Shown piece by piece: positions 27,495 through 38,033 of a stretch of 64,000 bases of DNA. How positions within the stretch are numbered: position 1 is the stretch's first letter; the number at the start of each line of letters is the position of its first letter. The notes under the pieces are model-generated. The model was not told the DNA's origin, made no database searches, and was given only the letters and a program-made list of their open reading frames with translations. The DNA comes from Stutzerimonas stutzeri RCH2 (lineage in GTDB: Bacteria > Pseudomonadota > Gammaproteobacteria > Pseudomonadales > Pseudomonadaceae): the NCBI RefSeq assembly GCF_000327065.1, contig NC_019936.1, positions 3,190,001-3,254,000 on the forward strand, read 5' to 3'. Position numbers and translations under genes: made by a program.

Positions 27495-28319
27495 TTACAG
27501 ACTCATCACATCGACGAAGCGCGGCGTGGCACTGTCGTCGATACGCAGGCTCTTGAAATCGAACAGGTTGCGGTCGGCCAGTTGCGAAGGCACCACATTC
27601 TGCAACGCGCGGAACATGATCTCGGTGCGGCCCGGCGACTTGCGCTCCCATTCCTGCAGCATTTCCTTGACCACCTGGCGCTGCAGGTTCTCCTGCGAGC
27701 CACAGAGGTTGCACGGGATGATGGGAAATTCCTTCATCTTCGAGTACGCCTCGATGTCCGCCTCGTTGCAGTAGGCCAGCGGACGAATCACCACGTTGCG
27801 CCCATCGTCGGAGAGCAGCTTGGGCGGCATGGCCTTCAGCGTGCCGCCGTAGAACATGTTGAGGAAGAAGGTCTCCAGAATGTCGTCGCGATGATGCCCG
27901 AGCGCCATCTTGGTCGCGCCGATCTCGTCGGCGAAGGTGTACAGCGTGCCGCGGCGCAGGCGCGAGCACAGCGAGCAGGTGGTCTTGCCTTCCGGGATCT
28001 TCTCCTTCACCACCGAGTAGGTATCTTTCTCGATGATGTGATACTCAACGCCGATGGACTTCAGATACTCGGGCAGCACGTGCTCGGGAAAGCCCGGCTG
28101 CTTCTGGTCCATGTTCACGGCAACGATCTCGAACTTGATCGGCGCGACCTTCTGCAGATAGAGCAGCACGTCGAGCATGGTGTAGCTGTCCTTGCCGCCA
28201 GACAGGCAGACCATGACCTTGTCGCCATCCTCGATCATGTTGAAGTCGGTGACGGCCTCGCCGGCCAGGCGGCGCAGGCGCTTCTGCAGTTTGTTCTGGT
28301 TGACCGAGAGGTTGCCCAT
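27495..28319 (-). CDS. ttcA: tRNA 2-thiocytidine(32) synthetase TtcA
   Basis: 274 residues. Thiolates cytidine 32 in certain tRNAs using ATP and an iron-sulfur cluster. PP-loop ATPase motif [15 protein letters not shown], then the two CxxC pairs that hold the cluster ([10 protein letters not shown] and CNLCGSQ). Single-gene unit. Confidence 0.96.
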   Translation of the reverse strand: MGNLSVNQNKLQKRLRRLAGEAVTDFNMIEDGDKVMVCLSGGKDSYTMLDVLLYLQKVAPIKFEIVAVNMDQKQPGFPEHVLPEYLKSIGVEYHIIEKDTYSVVKEKIPEGKTTCSLCSRLRRGTLYTFADEIGATKMALGHHRDDILETFFLNMFYGGTLKAMPPKLLSDDGRNVVIRPLAYCNEADIEAYSKMKEFPIIPCNLCGSQENLQRQVVKEMLQEWERKSPGRTEIMFRALQNVVPSQLADRNLFDFKSLRIDDSATPRFVDVMSL

Positions 28320-28452
28320 GTCAGGTGTCCGGGTGAGATGCGAAAGGCGCGCATTTTACGCGCAAACGGTCACCGGCCCCAGCCCGTTCGCCGTTTGCCC
28401 ATTGTGAACCAGCCACGTTCGAGCGCCTCGGGTGCTGTGCTAGGCTCGGCCG

Positions 28453-29046
28453 ATGGACGACCTCTCCCCCGCACTGGATCTGCCAGACCACCTGCTCATA
28501 TTGCTGCAGGACCAACCCGAAGGCTGCAGCGAATACGCGCTGATTCAACAGCTCAAGCGCCGGCACAGCACGCACATCCCCAATCTGCCGCTGACCGACA
28601 AGCTGGTGCTGTTTCGCACGCACTTTCTGGTCTTCAACGCACTTTATCTGTTGCGCGACCGCCTCTGGGCCGAGGCCAGCGGCCACCTGCAGATCAGTCC
28701 GCTGCACATCCAGTTACTGCCTTATACGAGTGCCAGCGCCGGACTCAGCGAGCAGGACGCCTTGCGCGAGTACTATCTGGATCTGTCCAATCTGAAAGAC
28801 ACCGACGAAGACGACGTCGAGCGCCTGCTGGCGAGCTTCTGGACGCGCATGCAAGGCAGCGATGAGAAGCGCGCAGCACTAGAACTGTTCGAGCTAGATC
28901 GCTCCACACAACCGCTTACGCTCGACGTCATCAAGCGGCGTTATCGTCAGTTGGTGGGGCTGCATCACCCTGATCGAGGCGGCAGCACGCAGCGTTTGCA
29001 ATCGATCAATCTGGCGATGGAAATACTCCAGCGCTATTACCGATGA
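28453..29046 (+). CDS. J-domain protein (DnaJ-related)
   Basis: 197 residues. The N-terminal 150 residues form a helical domain seen in gamma-proteobacterial DnaJ-related proteins (LQDQPEGCSEYALIQQLKRR...). The C-terminus carries a short J-domain with HPD (RRYRQLVGLHHPDRGG) that should stimulate an Hsp70 partner. Partner and substrate are unknown. Divergent from ttcA. Confidence 0.85.
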   Translation: MDDLSPALDLPDHLLILLQDQPEGCSEYALIQQLKRRHSTHIPNLPLTDKLVLFRTHFLVFNALYLLRDRLWAEASGHLQISPLHIQLLPYTSASAGLSEQDALREYYLDLSNLKDTDEDDVERLLASFWTRMQGSDEKRAALELFELDRSTQPLTLDVIKRRYRQLVGLHHPDRGGSTQRLQSINLAMEILQRYYR

Positions 29047-29185
29047 CGCGATAGCTTCGAAACGCTCTAACCCCGCTGATGCATCGGCGATTGGCATTCC
29101 TATACTGCGACATAAGGTCGCACGCGCCGTCCTCGATGACGACCGCCAGGCGAAGCGACCCTCCATAAACAGAGGAGACGCTGGC

Positions 29186-29785
29186 ATGATCAATCACGTT
29201 TGGGGTTTGTTCACTCACCCTGGCCAGGAGTGGACCGAAATCCGCGGCGAGGAAGAAACCGTCAGCCACATGTACCTGACGCACGTGCTGCTGCTCGCGG
29301 CAATCCCGGCCGTGTCGGCTTACATAGGCGCCACGCAGGTGGGCTGGAGCATCGGCGGTGGAGAGCCGGTCAAGCTGACGCAAGCCAGTTGCATGCAGCT
29401 GGCGATACTTTCCTACTTCGCCATGCTGGCTGGCGTTGCTGTGATGGGGGGCTTCATCCACTGGATGGCGCGCACCTACGACGCCAACCCGACACTTACC
29501 CAATGCATCGTCTTCGCCGCTTACACCGCAACTCCACTTTTCATCGGCGGGCTTGCCGGACTCTACCCCCACCTGTGGCTCGGCATGCTGGTCGGTACGG
29601 CGGCGGTCTGCTACACGGCCTACCTGCTTTATGTGGGGCTACCGAAGTTCATGAACATCCCCGAGGACGAGGGATTCATGTTCTCCAGCTCCGTACTTGC
29701 CGTGGGGCTGGTGGTGCTGGTGGCGATCATCGCGCTGTCGGTGATTACCTGGGGCATGGGCATCGGCCCGGTATACGTGCGCTAA
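29186..29785 (+). CDS. Yip1-family membrane protein
   Basis: 199 residues, about five membrane helices. Begins MINHVWGLFTHPGQEWTEIRGEEETVSHMYLTHVLLLAAIPAVSAYIG and ends in a hydrophobic helix. The pattern WGLFTHPGQEW followed by P-x-x-x-x-I-G is characteristic of bacterial Yip1-domain proteins of unknown function. A paralogue follows after a terminator. Confidence 0.85.
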   Translation: MINHVWGLFTHPGQEWTEIRGEEETVSHMYLTHVLLLAAIPAVSAYIGATQVGWSIGGGEPVKLTQASCMQLAILSYFAMLAGVAVMGGFIHWMARTYDANPTLTQCIVFAAYTATPLFIGGLAGLYPHLWLGMLVGTAAVCYTAYLLYVGLPKFMNIPEDEGFMFSSSVLAVGLVVLVAIIALSVITWGMGIGPVYVR

Positions 29786-29804
29786 CTAACTGCAATCTTC
29801 AGCC

Positions 29805-29827
29805 AGGCCGCCTTCGGGCGGCCTTTT
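29805..29827 (+). terminator. Intrinsic terminator after first Yip1 gene
   Basis: AGGCCGCC TTCG GGCGGCCT stem with a stable tetraloop followed by TTTT. Confidence 0.85.
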
Positions 29828-29972
29828 CGTTTGCCCAGCAGGCCCCGCATCGTGTCCCGTGACGAAACGCTCGAGCTGAACAGGGAAACCCTCACCGCAT
29901 CTGCCGTTCTAAAGCCATAACGCCGCTGCCGACTTTTTCTCCAGCGGCCCTCAAGGCAGACGGAGACTCGGT

Positions 29973-30674
29973 ATGATCCCGCACTTAGTAACTTTGCTCA
30001 CCCGCCCCGATCAGGCGTGGGCCGACATTCGCCGCGACGAAGAGAAGAACAGCTCCAACTACCTTGTCCACTTGCTGCTCTGGGCCCTGTTGCCGGCGAT
30101 CTGCATGTTCATCGGTACACGCTACGTGGGCTGGAGCCTGGTAGAGGACGAGCGAATCTGGCTCGATACCCGCAGTGCCTTTCAGCTCAGCGCGCTGATC
30201 TACATCACCATCATTGTAGGCACCTTCATCATGGGGTTCTTCCTGCGCTGGATGTCGCGAACCTTCGACGCTCGACCGACGTTCAATCAGTGCGTGGGCT
30301 TCGTTGCCTATGTCATCACCCCGTTCTTCCTCGCCGGGCTTGGCGCGCTTTACCCGACACGCTGGATTGCGATCCTCGTGCTGGTAGCCGCCGGCGCCTA
30401 CTCGACCTACCTGCTGTTCGTCGGCCTGCCGAAGTTCATGCGCATCGACAACCGCAACACCTTCCTCTACGGCGCATGCACTTGGGGCGTTGGCTTGCTG
30501 GTATTGGTCAACCTTAAAGTGCCGATGATCCTGTTCTGGATGCTCGCGCTGGACCCGACCTACGAGCGCGATGCTCCCCAGAATCAGAGCTATGGCTTCG
30601 AGGAAAACCGCCCGCAAGAGGAACCGGGCGGCGTGGATAACGAACGTCGTTTCAATGAACGCCCCACCGAGTGA
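29973..30674 (+). CDS. Yip1-family membrane protein (paralogue)
   Basis: 233 residues, about five membrane helices, same N-terminal pattern as the preceding gene (MIPHLVTLLTRPDQAWADIRRDEEKNSSNYLVHLLLWALLPAICMFIGTRYVGWSL) and the shared TYLLFVGLPKFM motif. It differs in a hydrophilic C-terminal tail of about 35 residues. The two genes are tandem duplicates separated by a terminator, so they are probably expressed independently. Confidence 0.85.
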   Translation: MIPHLVTLLTRPDQAWADIRRDEEKNSSNYLVHLLLWALLPAICMFIGTRYVGWSLVEDERIWLDTRSAFQLSALIYITIIVGTFIMGFFLRWMSRTFDARPTFNQCVGFVAYVITPFFLAGLGALYPTRWIAILVLVAAGAYSTYLLFVGLPKFMRIDNRNTFLYGACTWGVGLLVLVNLKVPMILFWMLALDPTYERDAPQNQSYGFEENRPQEEPGGVDNERRFNERPTE

Positions 30675-30735
30675 CGAGCGATACTGCTCGGCCCGGGATG
30701 GTTTGGCATAATGCGGCGCTCTCAGGAGTTGCCCA

Positions 30736-31230
30736 ATGCCCGAGCGTCTCAATGCCCGTGTCGAAGCCTGCTATGCGCTGGCCGAGCAGTTTTTCAACCG
30801 ACGCTTCCCGCGTCCCGAAGTGAGCTTCAAGCTGCGCGGCCAGAAGGCGGGTGTGGCTCACCTGCAGCAGAACCTGCTGCGCTTCAATGAACAGCTGTAC
30901 CGGGAAAACACCGAGCACTTCCTGCGCCAGACCGTCGCCCATGAGGTGGCGCATCTGGTGGCCCATCAGATGTTCGGCTCACGCATTCAACCTCACGGTG
31001 AGGAGTGGCAATTGATTATGCGTGGCGTGTACGAACTGCCGCCGGATCGCTGCCATACCTACGCTGTCCGCCGTCGCGCCGGCACTCGCTATGTCTACCG
31101 TTGCAGTTGCGTGGATCAGGACTTCGACTTCACCGCCCAACGCCACGCGCTCGTGGCCAAGGGCCGTCGCTATTACTGTCGACGCTGCAAGACAACGCTG
31201 ACATTCACTGGCGAGCAGCGCCGCGAATAA
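30736..31230 (+). CDS. sprT: SprT-family zinc metalloprotease-like protein
   Basis: 164 residues. Zinc-dependent protease signature HEVAHLVAH (HExxH) in the middle, followed by a C-terminal zinc-ribbon (YRCSC...YYCRRCKTTLTF). Bacterial SprT resembles the catalytic domain of eukaryotic Spartan. Its substrate in bacteria is not established. Confidence 0.92.
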   Translation: MPERLNARVEACYALAEQFFNRRFPRPEVSFKLRGQKAGVAHLQQNLLRFNEQLYRENTEHFLRQTVAHEVAHLVAHQMFGSRIQPHGEEWQLIMRGVYELPPDRCHTYAVRRRAGTRYVYRCSCVDQDFDFTAQRHALVAKGRRYYCRRCKTTLTFTGEQRRE

Positions 31231-31246
31231 AGCCGCCCTGGCCTTG

Positions 31247-32425
31247 CTAAAGCGCTCTGGCCCGCCAGCCGGCAATGACGAACAGCGCCGCCAGCAACGC
31301 CATCAGCGGCAGCCAGCCGGCATGATCCCAGACGTAGCCTGCGCCATAGCCGACCACACTCGACCCCAGGTAATAGGCGCACAGATACAGTGCCGAAGCC
31401 TGGGCCCGCGCCTGCTTGGCGTGGCTGCCGACCTGCCCGCTGGCCACCGCATGTGCGGCGAAAAAGCCGAGGGTGAACAGCCCAAGCCCGAGCACGATTG
31501 CCGCCAGCCAGGGTGTCGCACACAGGCCGACGCCGAGCAGCATCAACACCACGCCACCACGTAGCACCTGTCGTGCGCCAAAGCGAGGTACCAGACGTCC
31601 GGCCCAGCCGGCGCTGAAGATGCCGCCGAGGTAGACCACGAACAGCAAGCCGATCAACGTCGAGGACAGCCCAAACGGCTCACCAGCCAGACGAAAGCCG
31701 ATGTAGTTGAACAACGCGACGAAGCCGCCCATCAGCAGGAAGCCCTGCAGGAACAAGCTGCGCAGCGTGGGGTTGCGCAGATGCAGGCGAAAATTCGCCA
31801 ACAGGTTACGTAGCGAGAGTGGCTGCGCCTTGAAATGCCGCGACGCCGGCAACAGCCAGACGAACAACGCCAGCGCCAGCAGGCCCAGCGACGCGATACC
31901 GCCAAGGGCCAGCTGCCAGCCGCCCAGATCGCTCAGCAGACCGGACAGCAGACGCCCAAGCATTCCGCCCAGAGCCGTGCCGCCGATATACAGCCCCATC
32001 GCGGCCGGCAGCGACTGCGGCTCGAACTCCTCGCCAACGTATGCCATTGCCAGCGCCGGCAACCCACTGAGCGCCAGCCCCAGCAATGCGCGCAGCGCCA
32101 GCAGCAGCTGCCAGGAGTCGACCAGAACGCTGGCCAGCCCGAGCAGACTGGCCAAACCAAGCGCAGCAGCCATCACCGGTTTGCGCCCCCAGCTTTCAGC
32201 AAGCGCACCCGAAATAAGCAAACAGAGCGCGAGCGACAGGGTCGTCAGCGACAGCGCCAGGCTACTGCTGGCGGCGGACACCGAAAAGTGTGCGGCCAGC
32301 ATCGGCAGCAACGGCTGAATGCAATACAGCAAGGCGAAAGTGGCGAACCCGGCGCAGAAAAGCGCCAACGTGGCACGCCGATAGGCAGGCGTACCGCGTC
32401 TGAGGTGAGCGCTATCGTCAATCAT
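31247..32425 (-). CDS. MFS transporter
   Basis: 392 residues from ATG 32425, with AGAGG upstream. Twelve membrane helices, with the MFS loop motif SGALAESWGRKPVMAAALGL between helices 2 and 3. Its overall pattern resembles the YnfM-like drug/arabinose efflux group. Substrate unknown. Divergent from the nap operon. Confidence 0.88.
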   Translation of the reverse strand: MIDDSAHLRRGTPAYRRATLALFCAGFATFALLYCIQPLLPMLAAHFSVSAASSSLALSLTTLSLALCLLISGALAESWGRKPVMAAALGLASLLGLASVLVDSWQLLLALRALLGLALSGLPALAMAYVGEEFEPQSLPAAMGLYIGGTALGGMLGRLLSGLLSDLGGWQLALGGIASLGLLALALFVWLLPASRHFKAQPLSLRNLLANFRLHLRNPTLRSLFLQGFLLMGGFVALFNYIGFRLAGEPFGLSSTLIGLLFVVYLGGIFSAGWAGRLVPRFGARQVLRGGVVLMLLGVGLCATPWLAAIVLGLGLFTLGFFAAHAVASGQVGSHAKQARAQASALYLCAYYLGSSVVGYGAGYVWDHAGWLPLMALLAALFVIAGWRARAL

Positions 32426-32623
32426 CAGAACCTCTTCGCGAGCACCGACCGCCCGCAAAAAAGCCGCGCAGGCTAGCACAACCTCGCGCGATAGCGCATA
32501 CCAGAGCGCCCGAAGCGAGCCGCTGATCGCCAATAAAGAGCGAATCCGTGTCAACGGTCGAAACGAACTTTGCCCTACGCGGGTCTCTGACTAGACTCCC
32601 CATATGCCAGTCGGAGTAAAACA

Positions 32624-32803
32624 ATGACAGTAACGCCGAATGACACCCGCCCCACCCCTACTTCGATCAAGCGGGATGAAACCCGCCTCTTCGTTTTTCT
32701 GATCGTCTTCCTGTTTCCCATCCTCAGCGTCGTGCTGGTGAGTGGCTACGGCTTCATCGTCTGGATCGTGCAGATGATCTTCGGGCCGCCAGGCCCGGCG
32801 TAA
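32624..32803 (+). CDS. napE: NapE membrane protein
   Basis: 59 residues with one membrane helix (RLFVFLIVFLFPILSVVLVSGYGFIVWIVQMIFG) and a short cytoplasmic N-terminus (IKRDETRLF). This matches NapE of denitrifying pseudomonads and Paracoccus, a small protein of unknown function at the head of napEDABC. Confidence 0.92.
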   Translation: MTVTPNDTRPTPTSIKRDETRLFVFLIVFLFPILSVVLVSGYGFIVWIVQMIFGPPGPA

Positions 32804-32852
32804 ACCGATCGCTGCCGTCATCGCCCTGCCCCCAATAAAAACGGAATAACTG

Positions 32853-33107
32853 ATGGGTACCCCCCTGCAAATCGCCAGTCTGCTGGTGCACTGCCGCCCT
32901 GAGTGGCTGGCCGCGGTAAAAGCCAACCTGCAACTATTGCCCGGCCTCGAGCTGCACCAGGAGAACACCAACGGCAAGCTGGTGGTGGTCCTGGAAGCCG
33001 AACACGAGTCACGCATCCTTGCCGCGATCGACCACATCCAGCAATTGCCTGGCGTGCTTAATGCCGCATTGATCTATCACGAAGAACTCCTCGAAGGAGA
33101 CGCCTGA
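32853..33107 (+). CDS. napD: Nitrate reductase maturation chaperone NapD
   Basis: 84 residues. Binds the twin-arginine signal of NapA and holds it back until the cofactor is loaded. Ferredoxin-like fold sequence ([29 protein letters not shown]... VVVLEAEHE... [10 protein letters not shown]). The stop overlaps the napA start by one base. Confidence 0.95.
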   Translation: MGTPLQIASLLVHCRPEWLAAVKANLQLLPGLELHQENTNGKLVVVLEAEHESRILAAIDHIQQLPGVLNAALIYHEELLEGDA

Positions 33108-35611
33108 TGAGCCTTACCCGACGCCAATTCGCCAAGGCCAACGCCGCTGCTATAGCAGCAACGGTTGCCGGCATGCCCATCGCTTCGACCGCGAGCAATC
33201 TCGTAACCGAAGCGGACGCCACCAACCTGAAGTGGGACAAGGCCCCCTGCCGCTTCTGCGGTACCGGCTGTGGTGTCATGGTGGCGACTCGAGAGGGTCG
33301 CGTCGTCGCCACCCATGGTGACGTCAAAGCGGAGGTCAACCGCGGCATCAACTGCGTCAAAGGATACTTCCTGTCGAAGATCATGTACGGCTCGGATCGC
33401 CTGACCCAGCCACTGCTACGCATGAAGGACGGCAAGTTCGACAAGCAGGGCGAGTTCCAGCCGATTACCTGGGACCAGGCCTTCGACATCATGGAGGAGA
33501 AGTACAAGGCCGCGCTCAAGCAAGGTGGCCCGGAAGCCATCGGCATGTTCGGTTCCGGCCAGTGGACAATCTGGGAAGGCTACGCCGCGAACAAGCTGAT
33601 GAAGGCGGGCTTTCGCTCGAACAACATCGACCCCAACGCCCGCCACTGCATGGCCTCGGCCGCGTTCGGCTTCATGCGCACCTTCGGCATGGACGAGCCC
33701 ATGGGCTGCTATGAGGACATCGAAGCGGCAGATGCTTTCGTGCTCTGGGGCTCGAACATGGCGGAGATGCACCCGGTACTCTGGACCCGCGTGACAGACC
33801 GCCGCCTCAGTGCGCCGAACGTCAAGGTTGCGGTCATGTCGACGTTCGAGCATCGCAGCTTCGAGCTGGCCGACATCCCGATGATCTTCAATCCGCAGAC
33901 TGACCTGGTCATCCTCAACTACATCGCCAACCACATCATCCAGAGCGGTGCGGTAAACAAGGACTTCATCGAGAAGCACACCAAGTTCGCCAAAGGCGCG
34001 ACGAACATCGGCTACGGCCTGCGTCCGACCGACCCGCTCGAACTCAAAGCCGAAAACGCTGCGGTGGCCAACACCTGGAGTGACATCAGCTTCGAGGACT
34101 ACGCCGAGTTCCTGAAAACCTACACGCTGGAATACGCAGCGAAGGAATCCGGCGTGCCGGCCGAGCGGCTCCAGGCGCTGGCCGAGCTCTATGCCGACCC
34201 GAAGGTGAAGGTCATGTCGTTCTGGACCATGGGCTTCAACCAGCACACCCGCGGTGTCTGGGCGAACAACATGATCTACAACATCCACCTGCTCACCGGA
34301 AAAATCAGCGAGCCGGGCAACAGTCCTTTCTCGCTCACCGGCCAGCCTTCGGCGTGCGGCACCGCGCGCGAGGTCGGTACTTTCTCCCACCGCCTGCCGG
34401 CGGACATGGCGGTCGCCAATCCCAAGCACCGCGCCATCGCCGAAAAGATCTGGAAACTGCCGGAAGGCACCATTCAGGAGAAGCCCGGATTCCACGCAGT
34501 GGAGCAGAGCCGCAAGCTCAAGGATGGCGTATTGAAGGTCTACTGGACTCAGGTGACCAACAACATGCAGGCCGGCCCCAACGTCATGCAGGAAATCCTG
34601 CCAGGCTGGCGCAATCCGGAAACCTTCATCATCGTTTCCGACGTCTACCCTACCGTCTCCGCGCAGGCAGCGGACCTCATCCTGCCCAGCGCCATGTGGG
34701 TGGAAAAGGAAGGCGCCTACGGCAACGCCGAGCGCCGCACCCAGTTCTGGCATCAGCTGGTCACCGCGCCAGGCGAAGCACGTTCGGACCTCTGGCAGCT
34801 GGTCGAATTCTCCAAGCGCTTCAACGTCGACGAAGTATGGCCGGCCGAGCTGCTCAGCAAAGCACCCGAACTGAAGGGCAAAACGCTGTACGACGTCCTG
34901 TTCAAGAATGGCCAAGTCGACAAGTTTCCCAGTGACGAGATCACGAAGGGCTACGCCAATCAGGAAGCCGAAGCCTTTGGGTTCTACCTGCAGAAAGGTC
35001 TGTTCGAGGAATACGCCGAATTCGGCCGCGGCCATGCCCATGATCTGGCGTCTTTCGAGACTTACCACGAGACCCGCGGTTTGCGTTGGCCTGTGGTCGA
35101 CGGCAAGGAAACCCAATGGCGCTACCGCGAAGGCTACGACCCCTACGTCGAGGCCGGCAGCGAGGTGCAGTTCTACGGCTACGGCGACAAGAAGGCGATC
35201 ATCTTCGCGCTGCCCTATGACGTGCCGGCCGAAGTGCCGGATAAGGACTACCCCTTCTGGCTCAGCACCGGACGGGTTCTCGAGCATTGGCACACCGGCA
35301 GCATGACCCAGCGGGTCGACGAACTGCACCAGGCGGTGCCCGATGCGCTCGTCTACATGCACCCGGAGGACGCGCGCAAGCTCAATGCCCGGCGAGGCAG
35401 CGTGGTGAAGGTCATCAGCCGGCGCGGAGAAATGCAGGCACGGATCGAGACTCGCGGTCGTAACAAGCCACCGATGGGCCTGGTCTTCGTACCGTTCTTC
35501 GACGCCAACAAGCTGATCAACAAAGTCACCCTCGACGCCACCGACCCGATCTCCAAGCAGACCGATTACAAGAAATGCGCCGTGAAGATCGAAGTGGTCA
35601 GCATCGCCTGA
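33107..35611 (+). CDS. napA: Periplasmic nitrate reductase catalytic subunit NapA
   Basis: 834 residues. Twin-arginine signal ([20 protein letters not shown]). [4Fe-4S] cluster cysteines CRFCGTGC...INCVKG just after the signal peptide, molybdenum-ligand cysteine in [12 protein letters not shown], then the Mo-bis-MGD domains, including [13 protein letters not shown] and the C-terminal [34 protein letters not shown]. Reduces nitrate to nitrite in the periplasm. The molybdenum requirement connects to modBC at the window start. Confidence 0.98.
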   Translation: MSLTRRQFAKANAAAIAATVAGMPIASTASNLVTEADATNLKWDKAPCRFCGTGCGVMVATREGRVVATHGDVKAEVNRGINCVKGYFLSKIMYGSDRLTQPLLRMKDGKFDKQGEFQPITWDQAFDIMEEKYKAALKQGGPEAIGMFGSGQWTIWEGYAANKLMKAGFRSNNIDPNARHCMASAAFGFMRTFGMDEPMGCYEDIEAADAFVLWGSNMAEMHPVLWTRVTDRRLSAPNVKVAVMSTFEHRSFELADIPMIFNPQTDLVILNYIANHIIQSGAVNKDFIEKHTKFAKGATNIGYGLRPTDPLELKAENAAVANTWSDISFEDYAEFLKTYTLEYAAKESGVPAERLQALAELYADPKVKVMSFWTMGFNQHTRGVWANNMIYNIHLLTGKISEPGNSPFSLTGQPSACGTAREVGTFSHRLPADMAVANPKHRAIAEKIWKLPEGTIQEKPGFHAVEQSRKLKDGVLKVYWTQVTNNMQAGPNVMQEILPGWRNPETFIIVSDVYPTVSAQAADLILPSAMWVEKEGAYGNAERRTQFWHQLVTAPGEARSDLWQLVEFSKRFNVDEVWPAELLSKAPELKGKTLYDVLFKNGQVDKFPSDEITKGYANQEAEAFGFYLQKGLFEEYAEFGRGHAHDLASFETYHETRGLRWPVVDGKETQWRYREGYDPYVEAGSEVQFYGYGDKKAIIFALPYDVPAEVPDKDYPFWLSTGRVLEHWHTGSMTQRVDELHQAVPDALVYMHPEDARKLNARRGSVVKVISRRGEMQARIETRGRNKPPMGLVFVPFFDANKLINKVTLDATDPISKQTDYKKCAVKIEVVSIA

Positions 35612-35624
35612 GAGGAGAGTCGCC

Positions 35625-36113
35625 ATGAAATTTCGTTTACTGCCGCTGACTCTGCTTGCGGTGTTCGGCCTGGCCATCGCTGCCGAAACCAACTATCCGC
35701 TGGACGCTCCGGCCCCGGACGGACGCCGCCCAGGCGGGACCATCACCCAGGAGTTCACCCCACCGAAGCTGCATGACGAGGAGAACAAGGACATCCGGCG
35801 CGAGCGCAACTATCCGGAGCAACCGCCGACCATCCCGCACAGCATCCGCGGTTATCACGTCGACAAGAATGCCAACAAATGCCTGAGCTGCCACAGCAGG
35901 GCCAACAGCGCACGCGCCCAGGCGCCGATGATCAGCATCACCCACTACACCGACCGCGACCAGCAGACCCTGGCAGCCGTCGCACCGCGGCGCTATTTCT
36001 GCACGCAATGTCACGTGCCACAGCATGATGTGAAGCCGCTGGTGGAAAACCGCTTCAAGAACATCGACGAGCTGCTGTACCGGGAAACCTCACCATCCAC
36101 CAGCGGAAACTGA
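35625..36113 (+). CDS. napB: Periplasmic nitrate reductase dihaem cytochrome NapB
   Basis: 162 residues. Signal peptide ([17 protein letters not shown]), then two c-type haem sites CLSCHS and CTQCHV, the normal count for NapB. Passes electrons from NapC to NapA. Thirteen bases after napA, with GAGGAGAG upstream. Confidence 0.97.
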   Translation: MKFRLLPLTLLAVFGLAIAAETNYPLDAPAPDGRRPGGTITQEFTPPKLHDEENKDIRRERNYPEQPPTIPHSIRGYHVDKNANKCLSCHSRANSARAQAPMISITHYTDRDQQTLAAVAPRRYFCTQCHVPQHDVKPLVENRFKNIDELLYRETSPSTSGN

Positions 36114-36123
36114 GGGGGCCTGG

Positions 36124-36720
36124 ATGAAGTCGATCAAGTCGTTTTTCAAACGCTACTGGGGCGTTCTACGCCGACCCAGCGTCCATTACAGCCTGGGCGC
36201 GCTGACGCTCGGTGGTTTCATCGCCGGGATCATCTTCTGGGGCGGTTTCAACACCGCGCTGGAAGCCACTAACACGGAGGCCTTCTGCATTTCTTGTCAC
36301 GAGATGGAAGACAACGTGTACATGGAGATCAAGGACACCATTCACTACAGCAACCGCTCGGGCGTACGGGCAACCTGTCCGGACTGCCACGTACCGCACA
36401 AGTGGACCGACAAGATCGCGCGCAAGATGCAGGCCTCCAAGGAGGTCTGGGGCACGATTTTCGGCACCATCAACACGCGCGAGAAATTCCTCGACAAGCG
36501 TCGGGAGCTGGCAGAGCACGAGTGGGCGCGCCTGAAGGCCAACGATTCGCTGGAATGCCGCAACTGCCATGACTTCGGCTTCATGGACTTCACCCGGCAA
36601 GGCAAGCGGGCATCGGAGTTCCACTCCACCGCCCTGGCCAATGGCGAAGCGACCTGCATCGATTGCCACAAGGGCATCGCGCACAAGCTGCCCGATATGC
36701 GGGGAGTGCCGGGCTGGTGA
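36124..36720 (+). CDS. napC: Tetrahaem quinol dehydrogenase NapC
   Basis: 198 residues. One N-terminal membrane anchor ([21 protein letters not shown]), then four haem sites CISCH, CPDCH, CRNCH and CIDCH, as expected for NapC/NirT. Oxidises quinol in the membrane and feeds NapB. The final gene of napEDABC. No napF, napG or napH is present. Confidence 0.97.
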   Translation: MKSIKSFFKRYWGVLRRPSVHYSLGALTLGGFIAGIIFWGGFNTALEATNTEAFCISCHEMEDNVYMEIKDTIHYSNRSGVRATCPDCHVPHKWTDKIARKMQASKEVWGTIFGTINTREKFLDKRRELAEHEWARLKANDSLECRNCHDFGFMDFTRQGKRASEFHSTALANGEATCIDCHKGIAHKLPDMRGVPGW

Positions 36721-36733
36721 TAGCGAGATAGGT

Positions 36734-36763
36734 GCCACGCCGCCTCGCGGCGTGGCGTCTTTT
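36734..36763 (+). terminator. Intrinsic terminator after napC
   Basis: GCCACGCCGC CTC GCGGCGTGGC, a perfect ten-pair stem followed by GTCTTTT. Confidence 0.88.
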
Positions 36764-36776
36764 CCAGAGCAGCAAC

Positions 36777-36808
36777 AAAAAAGCCCTGACCGATGGCCAG
36801 GGCTTTTT
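36777..36808. terminator. Bidirectional terminator between napC and dcd
   Basis: AAAAAAGCCCTG...CCAGGGCTTTTT stem flanked by A-tract and T-tract, so it can stop transcription from both the nap operon and the opposing dcd gene. Confidence 0.88.
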
Positions 36809-36822
36809 CATGCGTAGCGTAA

Positions 36823-37389
36823 TCAGGCCTTGGGCAGCGTCACGCCGCGCTGGCCCTGGTATTTGCCGCCGCGATCGCGGTAGGACACTTCACACTCTTC
36901 GTCAGATTCAAGAAACAGCATCTGCGCCACGCCTTCGTTCGCATAGATCTTCGCCGGCAGCGTGGTGGTGTTGGAAAATTCCAGCGTCACGTGCCCTTCC
37001 CACTCAGGCTCCAGCGGCGTGACGTTGACGATGATGCCGCAGCGCGCGTAGGTGCTCTTGCCAAGGCAGATGGTCAGCACATTGCGCGGAATGCGGAAGT
37101 ACTCGACGGTACGCGCCAAGGCGAAGGAGTTCGGCGGAATGATGCAGACGTCGCTCTTGATGTCGACGAAGCTTTTCTCGTCGAAGTTCTTCGGGTCGAC
37201 CGTCGCTGAGTTGATGTTGGTGAACACCTTGAATTCATCGGCGCAGCGCACATCGTAGCCGTAGCTCGAGACACCGTAGGAAATCAGCCGATCATTGCCT
37301 TCGGTGCGCACCTGGCGCTCGACGAAGGGCTCGATCATGCCGTGTTCCTGGGCCATGCGGCGAATCCACTTGTCCGATTTGATGCTCAT
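36823..37389 (-). CDS. dcd: dCTP deaminase
   Basis: 188 residues from ATG 37389 ([22 protein letters not shown]), the standard length. Converts dCTP to dUTP for thymidylate synthesis. Motifs [40 protein letters not shown] and [35 protein letters not shown] are diagnostic, including the catalytic glutamate in VTLEFSN. Confidence 0.97.
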   Translation of the reverse strand: MSIKSDKWIRRMAQEHGMIEPFVERQVRTEGNDRLISYGVSSYGYDVRCADEFKVFTNINSATVDPKNFDEKSFVDIKSDVCIIPPNSFALARTVEYFRIPRNVLTICLGKSTYARCGIIVNVTPLEPEWEGHVTLEFSNTTTLPAKIYANEGVAQMLFLESDEECEVSYRDRGGKYQGQRGVTLPKA

Positions 37390-37719
37390 GGCTGGCGTCC
37401 TGAATAGCTGAAGTTGGGCGTGCGAAGACGCGCATCTTACCGAGCCTCGTGCGCGTGTTAAAGCATAGCCACCATGCGCAGCGTAGAGCTCGTCACACCC
37501 GGGCAACGCCGCTTGGCGAAGAAATTCAAAATAAAGCTCGCTTTGCTCCAGAAAAAAGGTATTGTTACTGGGCTGCTGCTGCATGTGTCACCGTGAATCG
37601 CTACATGTTTAGATTTCGATCCAAATATCGATACGACTCCTATCTCCTTGCACACAGTGATGTTCGGACCCTTTCAGTCCGCACTTTATTTTCAAAAACT
37701 TGGTTCAAGGAGACATCAA
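37390..37719 (+). promoter_or_regulatory. Long leader of the cold-shock gene and dcd upstream region
   Basis: 330 bases with no convincing coding frame, AT-rich in the part nearest the cold-shock gene. Cold-shock genes usually have long structured 5' leaders, so this probably holds that leader and promoter as well as the divergent dcd promoter. No specific transcription start can be assigned. Confidence 0.5.
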
Positions 37720-37929
37720 ATGTCCAATCGCCAAACCGGTACCGTTAAGTGGTTCAACGATGAGAAAGGCTTCGGCTTCATCACTCCGCAATCCGGTGAC
37801 GACCTCTTCGTACACTTCCGCGCCATCCAGGGCGACGGTTTCAAGAGCCTGAAAGAAGGCCAGCAAGTTTCCTTCGTCGCTACCCGCGGCCAGAAGGGCA
37901 TGCAAGCTGAGGAAGTTCAGGTTATCTAA
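37720..37929 (+). CDS. Cold-shock domain protein (CspA family)
   Basis: 69 residues from ATG 37720 behind AAGGAGA. A single cold-shock domain with RNP1 (KGFGFITP) and RNP2 (DLFVHF) motifs that bind single-stranded RNA/DNA. Acts as an RNA chaperone or antiterminator. Whether it is cold-induced cannot be read directly. Confidence 0.96.
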   Translation: MSNRQTGTVKWFNDEKGFGFITPQSGDDLFVHFRAIQGDGFKSLKEGQQVSFVATRGQKGMQAEEVQVI

Positions 37930-37944
37930 CCTGAGTCTTCTCTG

Positions 37945-37973
37945 AAAAAGCCCCGCTTCGGCGGGGCTTTTTT
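37945..37973 (+). terminator. Intrinsic terminator after the cold-shock gene
   Basis: AAAAAGCCCCGC TTCG GCGGGGCTTTTTT, a textbook hairpin with a stable loop and a T-tract. The A-tract on the other side could also serve mrp from the opposite strand. Confidence 0.92.
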
Positions 37974-38033
37974 ATTCCTGCGATTTATCACCCGGACGCA
38001 GGCGGTGACGCTTGGCGCCACCGCCGCTACTGT

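Noticed and set aside
32540..32623. An FNR-type or NarL-type site upstream of napE
   Set aside because: No convincing match to a consensus in the short gap.
33416..35692. A 758-residue open frame on the minus strand opposite napA
   Set aside because: It is the antisense shadow of a high-GC gene, with no ribosome site or recognisable domain; napA is certain.
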